Shown here piece by piece: positions 56,715-64,000 of a stretch of 64,000 nt of DNA. Below the pieces are notes generated by a model that saw only the letters and a program-made list of their open reading frames with translations, was not told where the DNA came from and did no database searches. Each line of letters begins with the position of its first letter. The stretch's first letter is position 1. The stretch comes from Siphonodentalium dalli (lineage: Eukaryota; Mollusca; Scaphopoda; Gadilida; Siphonodentaliidae). Made by a program: the position numbers and the translations under genes. Location: positions 64,140,609 through 64,204,608 of the forward strand of contig CP136066.1 in assembly GCA_032622095.1 (NCBI GenBank), written 5' to 3'.

Positions 56715-56928
56715 CAGCCAAACAAAGAACAGAAGCATGTATAAATTGATACAGAAGATTGCAGCCAAAACAAAGAAAAACCTTATAAATTGCTAAAGAA
56801 GATCGCAGCCAAGACAAGAAAACTTTATAAATTGCTAAAGAAGATCGCAGCCAAAACAAAGAGAAACTTTATAAATTGCTACAGAAGATCGCAGCCAAAA
56901 CAAAGAGAAACTTTAAAAATTGATTATT
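56715..56928 (+). repeat. 44-bp tandem repeat in the retrotransposon leader
   Basis: Four to five units of AGAAGATCGCAGCCAAAACA plus AAGAGAAACTTTATAAATTG and CTAC, the first degenerate. An open frame that follows (56927-57232, Arg-rich start) ends 5 bp before gag and is not recognised. Confidence 0.75.
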
Positions 56929-57237
56929 GAAGACCAGAAGAGACAGAAGAGAAAGAAGAAGAAAAAGAAGAAAGAGGCCAGACGACATAAACATTTCCAG
57001 CATAATCCAAAGACAAGAACAAAATAGACAATTTGCACTCGACAGTTGTGACAGTCAGTTATTCATTGGATTCGGTGAGTCAAACTTTTTCATTTTTGCC
57101 AGATGTGCGTTTTCACACCTTGTTAGAGGCTTGATTATTAACACCCAATTCCACCCTAAAATTTTCGCGTGGTATGGCCCTTGTCCCCAAACAATTTTCA
57201 ACCAACAACAAGTGACTAAGCAAATTAATTAAACTTC

Positions 57238-58005
57238 ATGGAATCACCGCCACCCGAATCAGTGGAATATTCAAACCAAGATAGTTTATTTAGTCGCAGT
57301 TTTACCATGGAACGAGAACGACACCTCCACGCGGCCAGTAATGCAAACATGCACGACATTAATATACCAAATCCCTCCTTTCAAATGCCGAGCGCACAAG
57401 ACACACAGAATACCCTCATATCTCAATTAACGCGAGAAATAGGTCAATTTAACATGACAATGCGGGAGACTTCTGCCGCCACCCATTCACAGGCCACAGT
57501 ATCTGCCATTAAAGGTATGAACGCAATGGTTACATCGTTTGATGGCAAACCATCAGAATTTTCAAATTGGATGCACGAAATTGAAAAATATTCTTCAACA
57601 CTTGGGGCAGAGGATGAAACAATAATTAAAATAGCCGCCCAGACAAGTCGTTCATCTGTTTCCGAATTCGTGCAACGATACATCAATGACAATACGGTTA
57701 ACGGCACACTAACGGTCACATGGCCTGATTTGAAAGCGCAGTTGCGATCCCGTTTCAGCGCGATAAGTGACGCACCACAGGCTCTGGCCATGTTGCGATC
57801 ATTAAAACAAACACACCAGGAAACACTACCTATGTTTGCAGAGAGAATTAGATCACTCGCAAACACTGCCTTTATTCATGAAATAAATACACAGGCGGTA
57901 CAAACACAATTGGTAACATTTTTTGCGGATGGCATACGCGATGACCATATCAAATACACTTTAATTAAAGATGCCCAACGTCGCTCGACCGTGCCACCGA
58001 GATAG
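57238..58005 (+). CDS. Gag, N-terminal part (capsid-like)
   Basis: A Ty3/gypsy Gag forms the virus-like particle. The frame contains the retrotransposon-gag pattern: FDGKPSEFSNWMHEIE, then WPDLKAQLRSRFS, QETLPMFAERIRSLA and LVTFFADGIRD. The ATG at 57238 was chosen because upstream sequence is repetitive leader. The frame ends early at 58005. Near 57981-57990 the correct frame moves to the one used by the next segment, so a one-base indel has broken Gag. Confidence 0.75.
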   Translation: MESPPPESVEYSNQDSLFSRSFTMERERHLHAASNANMHDINIPNPSFQMPSAQDTQNTLISQLTREIGQFNMTMRETSAATHSQATVSAIKGMNAMVTSFDGKPSEFSNWMHEIEKYSSTLGAEDETIIKIAAQTSRSSVSEFVQRYINDNTVNGTLTVTWPDLKAQLRSRFSAISDAPQALAMLRSLKQTHQETLPMFAERIRSLANTAFIHEINTQAVQTQLVTFFADGIRDDHIKYTLIKDAQRRSTVPPR

Positions 58006-58007
58006 CA

Positions 58008-58442
58008 ATGAAACAAATGAACATTAAACAGAGGTTCAAACTTCGCTATGGTGATAGAACATCGAGGTCAAATGAACAACACCAAATACACGACTCCTTC
58101 CCACAACCCATGGAGGTTGACCATTTTAGGCGACGTCCCATACTATGGAGACTGCGCAATAATATATCTAATAGCTATGCAACTAACAAACCAATGCACC
58201 GGTCAAATCATCAGCAAAACCCCCCATTCAGAATGCCATCCAATTTTCAGAATACTAACTTTAATAAACAAAGCAATTACATCCGCCAGGATCGCGTAAA
58301 CAATATAGACTACAACTCAAACCGGCCAAACTTCTCAAATAAAATGAAACGCCAGTTTTGCACACTATGTAAGATGAACAACCACGATATACGAAATTGC
58401 CGAAGACGCATAGCCAATAACAAACAATATTTAAACATGTAA
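58008..58442 (+). CDS. Gag, C-terminal part with CCHC zinc knuckle
   Basis: Continues Gag after the frameshift; frame-matched sequence (DRATEIAMKQMNI) already begins at about 57985. Basic, Asn-rich and nucleocapsid-like, with one CCHC knuckle of the exact C-x2-C-x4-H-x4-C spacing (CTLCKMNNHDIRNC) that binds RNA. It stops at TAA 58440-58442. A -1 frameshift signal overlaps its last codons. Confidence 0.75.
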   Translation: MKQMNIKQRFKLRYGDRTSRSNEQHQIHDSFPQPMEVDHFRRRPILWRLRNNISNSYATNKPMHRSNHQQNPPFRMPSNFQNTNFNKQSNYIRQDRVNNIDYNSNRPNFSNKMKRQFCTLCKMNNHDIRNCRRRIANNKQYLNM

Positions 58443-58474
58443 GAATGTCTTTGAAGAAGCCGCAAGGACATTCT
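58430..58474 (+). promoter_or_regulatory. Predicted -1 ribosomal frameshift signal (gag to pol)
   Basis: The heptamer TTTAAAC (58430-58436) is in the correct gag phase (T TTA AAC), four codons before pol's own ATG. After a 5-nt spacer, AGAATGTC (58442-58449) pairs perfectly with GACATTCT (58467-58474) around a 17-nt loop. A -1 slip would enter the pol frame, which is open from 58421. Confidence 0.7.
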
Positions 58475-60508
58475 AAAAATCATAATCATCATCATCATAA
58501 TACATCACATCAGAGCGCGAGATATCAAACTAAAACCGTATTCAAAACACCGTCAAAACATATGACCATAAATAAATGTCCACCTAATTACCAGAAGCTA
58601 AGTAGATATGCAACAAAACCAGCGACTGGTACCCTAAACACCAGAGCAGCACATGTTACTATAAAAGAACAGAGACATCGTTCAGACCAGGCCAATAAAT
58701 TGAAACCTAATACATCTTATCATGCTGATACGAGCACGAATAAACACGTGCATTCCCCAATTATAAATAGAAATTCCGCTGGTCACGTTAGAACAGATAT
58801 GAATAAACGATTACATAAGATCGTTCCCAAACAAAAGGACATTAATAGTGAAGTAAACACTAAAACTCGAAACCAACGACAAGCTAATCGAATTGCAACG
58901 GTTTACCAAAATAATAATAATAATGAGCCGAGTAAAAACTGTCAAAGTATAAATAACCAGTCGGAACAGATGCAATTGCATACATTACCTAAACTCAAAT
59001 ACCATGCAGAGATTGCACAAGGACTGCAACAGCAAACGCCTTGTTCAACAATTATTAAAATTGGTAACCAACGCATTAGGGCATTACTTGACTCTGGGGC
59101 AAGTACAAGTTGCTTAAAATATGACGTATATCGCTCCCTTCCAAATAAGCCCCCGTTAATAAAAGAAAAAATAATTCTGACCTCAGCAACAGGCCAAAAT
59201 ATGCAAGTATACGGCAGTATACATTTGCCCTTCAAAATTGGATCAATGTCATTAGTACATAAATTCTTTATATTACCCAACCTAGCAAGATCAGCGATTT
59301 TTGGTCGCGAGTTTTTAACAGACAAACATGTAAGACTCTATTTCGATTTGAATGCATTTAGAGTAGGCAACAAAACATTTCCCATGTTACAGGATTTACA
59401 TATAGCATCATTGCTACGTTCGCGGCAAGATATCAAATTACCACCCCATTCATGTGCATTGGTGAACACAAAAATAATTGGTACACCAGACATGTATGAG
59501 ACACCATATCTTGGAGTAAGTCACGCCGATATCGGCATATTTAAGGATGAACCTAATGTGTCCATTATGGACGGGATAGTATCTGCATCAAAACGAGATA
59601 TACCGGTCATGATCATGAATAATTCAGACTCGTATATGTCTATATTTAAAGGTAATATAGTTGCGAAAACACATGGCCTAAGTTCAGACCAGATCTGTCA
59701 AACAAAGGCTAAGGTACCCACCACAAATAAAATGAATGATTCTCAAGAAGTATTTAGTATAGAAAATCAAACAAATATATCTAAGGCTGGCCAGAAACCT
59801 TTCAGATTGGACGATATCTGTGCCCCCGACCACCACAAAATTGAACTACTTGAACTGGTCTCCCAATATCAAGATGTGTTTACAAACGATCCAAATAAGG
59901 TAGGATTTTGCGATAAAATAGTCATGCGTGTTGATACCAAACCAGATGCAGAACCTATCTTTTGTCGTGCGTATCCTACTCCATTACATAGACGCGAACA
60001 CATGGAAAAAGCACTTCAAAAATTATTAGATGCTGGTATTATAAAGAAAACTACAAACGCGAGTTGGTCATTCCCTGCCTTATTGATCCGTAAGGGAATC
60101 GTAGATCCTAATGGAAATCAAAATTATAGACTATGTATAGACCTGAGAAAGCTAAATAAAATCACCGTCCCATTACGATGGTACCTCCCCTCTTTTACCG
60201 AAGTTTCCAGCCGCCTCCAAAAATCCAAAGTTTTTTCCACAATCGACATTAGCCAAGCTTATCATGTTATCGGTGTTCTCAAAGAACATCAAGAAAAGTT
60301 AACTATGAACACAGATTTCGGATTGTTTTCTTTCACAAGGGCCCCATTTGGCTATTGCAACTCGAGCGCGACGTTTTTGACATTAATCCATAAAGCATTG
60401 GAAGAGTTAAGTTTTGTCGACAGCTTCGTCGACGATTTAATTTGTCACAGCGAAACGGAGGCCCTCCATAAACAGCACCTCAAAATAGTATTCGAACGAC
60501 TCAGATAG
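58445..60508 (+). CDS. Pol part 1: protease and reverse transcriptase
   Basis: The pol frame starts with a His/Asn/Lys-rich region of about 200 residues. The aspartic protease follows, with active site LLDSGAS (Asp about residue 216) and a second conserved patch AIFGREFL. The reverse transcriptase starts near FCRAYPTPLHRREHMEKAL and has IDLRKLNK, FSTIDISQAYHVI, APFGYCNSSATF and a catalytic SFVDDL (a V variant of the xxDD box). It processes Gag-Pol and copies RNA to DNA in cytoplasmic particles. The frame is cut by TAG at 60506-60508, but the same frame continues straight into the next segment, so this is a nonsense mutation, not a gene end. Confidence 0.85.
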   Translation: MSLKKPQGHSKNHNHHHHNTSHQSARYQTKTVFKTPSKHMTINKCPPNYQKLSRYATKPATGTLNTRAAHVTIKEQRHRSDQANKLKPNTSYHADTSTNKHVHSPIINRNSAGHVRTDMNKRLHKIVPKQKDINSEVNTKTRNQRQANRIATVYQNNNNNEPSKNCQSINNQSEQMQLHTLPKLKYHAEIAQGLQQQTPCSTIIKIGNQRIRALLDSGASTSCLKYDVYRSLPNKPPLIKEKIILTSATGQNMQVYGSIHLPFKIGSMSLVHKFFILPNLARSAIFGREFLTDKHVRLYFDLNAFRVGNKTFPMLQDLHIASLLRSRQDIKLPPHSCALVNTKIIGTPDMYETPYLGVSHADIGIFKDEPNVSIMDGIVSASKRDIPVMIMNNSDSYMSIFKGNIVAKTHGLSSDQICQTKAKVPTTNKMNDSQEVFSIENQTNISKAGQKPFRLDDICAPDHHKIELLELVSQYQDVFTNDPNKVGFCDKIVMRVDTKPDAEPIFCRAYPTPLHRREHMEKALQKLLDAGIIKKTTNASWSFPALLIRKGIVDPNGNQNYRLCIDLRKLNKITVPLRWYLPSFTEVSSRLQKSKVFSTIDISQAYHVIGVLKEHQEKLTMNTDFGLFSFTRAPFGYCNSSATFLTLIHKALEELSFVDSFVDDLICHSETEALHKQHLKIVFERLR

Positions 60509-60547
60509 TATGGATTAGTAGCACGATTAACAAAGTCCCAATTATAT

Positions 60548-61471
60548 ATGAAAGAAGTAACATTTTTAGGGCATATCGTATCACAAAATGGAACCCGCCC
60601 AGATCCCGCCAAAGTTAAAGCCATACAAGATGTGCCATACCCAACATCAGTGAAAGAAGTCCGTAGAGTATTAGGGATTTTTAATTTTTATCGGAACTAT
60701 TGTAAAGATTTCTCCGACACTGCTGCATCATTAATTAAATTAACTGCTCGTTACGCAAAATTTGCATGGTCCGAAGAATGTCAAAATGCTTTTGATACAC
60801 TAAAACAAAATTTGCTTAAAGTACCTACTCTGGCCTACCCTGATAGGAACAGGAAAATGATCTTATATTGCGATGCATCAATGCATTCTGTGGGGGGATC
60901 ATTAGTCCAGCCATACCCAGAAAACAAATTAGAAACTGATATCAAAACCCCGGAATTTCCAATTTGCTTTGTTAGCAAAAAGTTGAATCACTCTCAACGA
61001 AATTACAGTACTACAGAGCGCGAAGCACTCGCCATATATGTATGTCTAAAGAAACTCAATTTCTATCTAGAAGGATCGGACGTAGAAATACGAACAGATC
61101 ATTTACCCCTAGTTTCTATGTTTCAAAATACTCAGATGGCTAATAAACGTATTCAAAAATGGTTTATTGAAATTTCCGCATACAATCCAAAACTTACTTA
61201 TATACAAGGGTCTGAAAATATAGCCGCTGACTTTTGTTCTCGTGTGGACCCGACAAACCAACAGAGTATGTCAGAGTGTTCAGTGGAGAGCGAAAAGAAA
61301 ACGCCATACGACATAGCGATCAATGACGGATCACTAAACATATTAGATTCACAGAAAATAAAAAATTACGTCAAGACAATAGGTAAACAAAAAGTGCATA
61401 CGTTGCCCGACACTATATTAATTTCCGAAAATGAACAACTAAATGTACCTACCAATATCGAAGAAATGTAA
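60548..61471 (+). CDS. Pol part 2: reverse transcriptase connection and RNase H
   Basis: In frame with part 1; true coding sequence resumes right after the TAG at 60506. Contains VTFLGHIVSQNG and GIFNFYRNYCKDFS (RT thumb) and an RNase H with CDASMHSVGG, TTEREALAIY, RTDHLPL and AADFCSR carrying the acidic catalytic residues. It degrades the RNA strand during reverse transcription. It ends at an in-frame TAA (61469-61471), again followed by open sequence in the same frame. Confidence 0.85.
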   Translation: MKEVTFLGHIVSQNGTRPDPAKVKAIQDVPYPTSVKEVRRVLGIFNFYRNYCKDFSDTAASLIKLTARYAKFAWSEECQNAFDTLKQNLLKVPTLAYPDRNRKMILYCDASMHSVGGSLVQPYPENKLETDIKTPEFPICFVSKKLNHSQRNYSTTEREALAIYVCLKKLNFYLEGSDVEIRTDHLPLVSMFQNTQMANKRIQKWFIEISAYNPKLTYIQGSENIAADFCSRVDPTNQQSMSECSVESEKKTPYDIAINDGSLNILDSQKIKNYVKTIGKQKVHTLPDTILISENEQLNVPTNIEEM

Positions 61472-61552
61472 AAAGAGGACCATATTATATCAGACATAAT
61501 TCGCAAATTAAAATCCGATAAACCACCCGAAAAGATAACAAAGCAATATATA

Positions 61553-63178
61553 TTGAAAGACGGAATTCTATACTATATGTCTGTATTTAATGAGCAAGCA
61601 TCGGAACGCATTTATGTCCCGGAAAAGCTGACTAAGCAGATAATTTCTGAATATCATATTGTCTGTCATTATGGATCCCAACGAATGTACCATACCATAC
61701 GTTTGCGATATTATTGGCCACGAATGTTCCCAATGATAGTCAGTTTCGCCAACAATTGCCACATTTGTAAACAAAGAAATCAAAACACTGCCCGTATTCC
61801 AAATCAAATGACGGACATACTGAGCCGACCAGGGGAAATGATCGCGATAGATTTAATGGGAAAATTTAACCCACCCACAGCCAGCGGCAATTCCTACATT
61901 TTAACGGTCATAGATTTATTCAGTTTACACAAAATGGCATATGCGCTTCCCACAAAACACGCAGAAGTGGTTGCTGAAAGACTTATGACTCAGTATTTCA
62001 CCATATTTGGTTATCCTGCTTGTCTGGTATCAGACAATGGCAGTGACGTATGCAGTGAGGTATTCAAAATAATATCTAACTACTATGTTATTCAGCATCG
62101 CAAGACCTCGTTCTATGCGCCTTTCAGCAACGGATCAAGCGAACGATCTCATCGCGACTACAATGGAATATTAGCCAAATTAACTGAAGGAAATCCAACA
62201 TCATGGGACCTATTTCTCAATTTCGCATCAGAAGCCATGAATTTTCATGTCTCAGCAACGACTCAATTTTCTCCATATTTTTTAACTTTCTGCAGACACC
62301 CCCAAATAAATATTGACAAGATACTGACACCACGAAAGAAATACACGGGTGAATGCCTCATTCAACAGTTACTAGAGAAGCAGCACTTCGCATTTCAATT
62401 AGTTAAACAAAATATGAAACAAGTCAAGACGAAACGAAACGAAAACAGTAAAGGTAAAATACCGGAATTTCCCATAGGTTCCCAGGTCTATGTTAAGAAT
62501 CACAGACAAACCCATAAACTAGGTATGAAATATGATCCATTTTGGGTGATACTTAAACAAACAGGACCAGTTTCGTATGTAATTCGTAATCAAATTACAG
62601 GCAGTTTATCTAAAAGTCATGCCAAACATTTAAAATTAGCGACGACTAAATGGCATACACCACAATTACAGGAGAACCAGAAAGTTCGGAAAAGCAGATT
62701 TGTATTCCCACATAAGTCATCAACACAAAGCTCCGATGCTGACATATCGAGTAATAGCAACAATTCGGACACCGAAAATGAGAACCACGATACAGCCCCT
62801 TTAACACAGTTAATACGACAAAACCGCTTCATCCGGGACGGATCGGATTCAAATGAACCAGTGCCCCTACCAGAGATGGCACATAAGTTAATAGCATCAA
62901 AGCGCGAACATGAAAAACAATCATTTTCATCAACCGAACCATATAACCCTTATGATATGCTAACTCAAAACGATGAAGCAAAAATGTACAATGCAAGTTC
63001 ATCAACCGAGTCATACAATCCGTATGACATGTCAACCCAACAATTAGTACAACAAAACAAGCGTAAAAGCAAGTCCAGTTGCGATACATATAACATGTCA
63101 ACCGAAAATTATGATCCTTTCGATATAACCACTCAAACCGACAAAAATAGCACAGACGAACAGAGCATGTCGATATAG
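61553..63178 (+). CDS. Pol part 3: integrase with repeated C-terminal tail
   Basis: The open frame actually resumes at 61472; 61553 is its first ATG. It has an HHCC zinc domain (HIVCH, CHICKQRN) and a DD35E catalytic core: Asp in IAIDLMG, Asp in VSDNGSD, then exactly 35 residues to Glu in GSSERSHRDY. A GPY/F-type module (TGPVSYVIRN) follows. The last 90 residues hold three degenerate repeats of STExYNPYDMxTQ (62930, 63002, 63098). No chromodomain seen. It inserts the cDNA into the genome. The ORF ends normally at TAG 63176-63178. Confidence 0.85.
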   Translation: MKDGILYYMSVFNEQASERIYVPEKLTKQIISEYHIVCHYGSQRMYHTIRLRYYWPRMFPMIVSFANNCHICKQRNQNTARIPNQMTDILSRPGEMIAIDLMGKFNPPTASGNSYILTVIDLFSLHKMAYALPTKHAEVVAERLMTQYFTIFGYPACLVSDNGSDVCSEVFKIISNYYVIQHRKTSFYAPFSNGSSERSHRDYNGILAKLTEGNPTSWDLFLNFASEAMNFHVSATTQFSPYFLTFCRHPQINIDKILTPRKKYTGECLIQQLLEKQHFAFQLVKQNMKQVKTKRNENSKGKIPEFPIGSQVYVKNHRQTHKLGMKYDPFWVILKQTGPVSYVIRNQITGSLSKSHAKHLKLATTKWHTPQLQENQKVRKSRFVFPHKSSTQSSDADISSNSNNSDTENENHDTAPLTQLIRQNRFIRDGSDSNEPVPLPEMAHKLIASKREHEKQSFSSTEPYNPYDMLTQNDEAKMYNASSSTESYNPYDMSTQQLVQQNKRKSKSSCDTYNMSTENYDPFDITTQTDKNSTDEQSMSI

Positions 63179-63485
63179 GAAAATAAAATATGTAAACAAC
63201 TACCATAATTAGATAACATACATAATCATAAAAGCAACTAACCTCATAAACTCAACTCTATATCCAAAAGCACGAAACGAAAACAGCTCACACATGTTTA
63301 AACGTTAAATGAATAAACTCAACAACTTAACTCCAGGAAACAAACTGACAAAGTAAAAATTACCAATTTCTAACAAAGACGACCAGATCTATACCGCGCG
63401 AAATGCAACGAATATTATTGGACAATCTCCACCTATCATAAATAAATAGCACCCTGTCGTAAAAAGACACAATACAAAGAGAGAA
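63179..63485 (+). other. Retrotransposon 3' non-coding sequence
   Basis: A-rich with stops in all frames. No polypurine tract or LTR start is evident. Confidence 0.4.
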
Positions 63486-63851
63486 TTGTCATCGCGCAAA
63501 ACCAGGACTGCCAGACCATGTGCAATGCATGTAACACGATATGGCAATCACACACGCACCAAGTGGGTGACATATTTCTTTTCACCAACCCGCCCAGATG
63601 CACAAAATCGAGGCTTAATTAATCAAAGAAACCGATCTGAACTATACAAAGTGGGTTGGCCAATAATACAGAAATTTAACGCCATGTACCCGTATATATC
63701 ACGCACATGGCCCCCTCACAGCAAGGCAATATTTCATCTCCAGCAAGTTATCACCTGGCGGCCAACACGCTTTATTATCGCATCAATCAACAATTCGGGT
63801 GACGCGAATAACTTCGACCTCTTCAAATGTCAGGCGAATCGCATGCATTAA
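63486..63851 (+). CDS. Possible accessory ORF of the retrotransposon, function unknown
   Basis: A 121-codon frame 307 bp after integrase. It contains RWPTRFIIASINNSG-type sequence (TWRPTRFIIASINN) and SHSKAIFHLQQV-like sequence (PHSKAIFHLQQV), with no signal peptide or clear membrane segment, so it does not look like an envelope protein. Composition is protein-like. It may be a third ORF, part of a decayed one, or chance. Confidence 0.3.
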   Translation: MSSRKTRTARPCAMHVTRYGNHTRTKWVTYFFSPTRPDAQNRGLINQRNRSELYKVGWPIIQKFNAMYPYISRTWPPHSKAIFHLQQVITWRPTRFIIASINNSGDANNFDLFKCQANRMH

Positions 63852-64000
63852 TTTAAATGCTAAATCAAAGCAAGAAACATGAAGCATTTCCACCCATACA
63901 AGTTTAGATGCCAAGTTCATAATTTGTCAGACAGTTTTGCCTTATTAGCACTCAGATAATAGCATGTGTCACGACGGACACATATACTAATTAAATGATT

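Larger units (their letters stand above)
56165..64000 (+). mobile_element. Ty3/gypsy LTR retrotransposon, 3' end beyond the window
   Basis: Order: 5' LTR, putative primer-binding site, leader with tandem repeats, gag with a zinc knuckle, then pol with protease, reverse transcriptase, RNase H and integrase. Integrase downstream of RNase H is the Ty3/gypsy order. Gag has one frameshift and pol two in-frame stops, so this copy is inactive. No 3' LTR matching 56165-56652 occurs before 64000. Confidence 0.85.

Noticed and set aside
63179-64000. 3' LTR of the gypsy element
   Set aside because: No stretch here matches 56165-56652, so the 3' LTR must lie beyond the window or be lost.

Overview
This is eukaryotic, intron-bearing, repeat-saturated nuclear DNA from an invertebrate animal. 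A mollusc or other lophotrochozoan is my best guess (inference). The clues are a peritrophin-type chitin-binding exon with splice signals, short non-autonomous Helitrons that carry a microsatellite plus core repeats (the pearl-type architecture known from bivalves), a Ty3/gypsy element, a decayed Maverick/Polinton-like element, and many MITEs and satellites. There is no operon structure, and no tRNA or rRNA gene was recognised.

Layout. 0.5-1.4 kb: a Helitron. 1.7-2.1 kb: a hairpin MITE. 3.0-8.9 kb: a 5.9-kb foldback element with long inverted arms, 33/43-bp satellite DNA, an internal tandem duplication of 2341-bp offset and an 8-bp target duplication. 9-18 kb: Helitron-core remnants, a 489-bp MITE with an 8-bp target duplication, two CCATGG-rich palindromic arrays and TTAA-flanked MITEs. 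18.8-19.9 kb: a broken SGNH-hydrolase-like gene split by a TTAA MITE. 26.1-30.5 kb: remnants of a Maverick/Polinton-like element (packaging ATPase, capsid protein, small hydrophobic protein, helicase-HNH protein), also hit by a TTAA MITE. 33-44 kb: Helitrons, including a head-to-tail array at 38.6-44.1 kb. 45-53 kb: three minisatellite arrays and more MITEs. 56.2 kb to the window end: a Ty3/gypsy retrotransposon with its 5' LTR, gag and pol; the 3' LTR is not in the window.

The best evidence for a host gene is a signal-peptide exon (31755-31803, ending in phase 1) and a CBM14 chitin-binding exon (53745-54017, phase 1 at both ends) on the + strand. They are phase-compatible and could belong to one secreted chitin-binding protein whose very large intron is filled with repeats. 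That link is inference.

The most interesting observations are: (1) a near-perfect 69-bp palindrome shared by two MITE superfamilies with different termini; (2) exact CTAG|TC head-to-tail junctions between Helitrons of two families, with the same B-to-A junction at two loci; (3) a complete -1 frameshift signal at the gag/pol boundary; (4) the foldback element; (5) TTAA MITEs sitting in formerly coding frames; and (6) the Maverick-like fossil.
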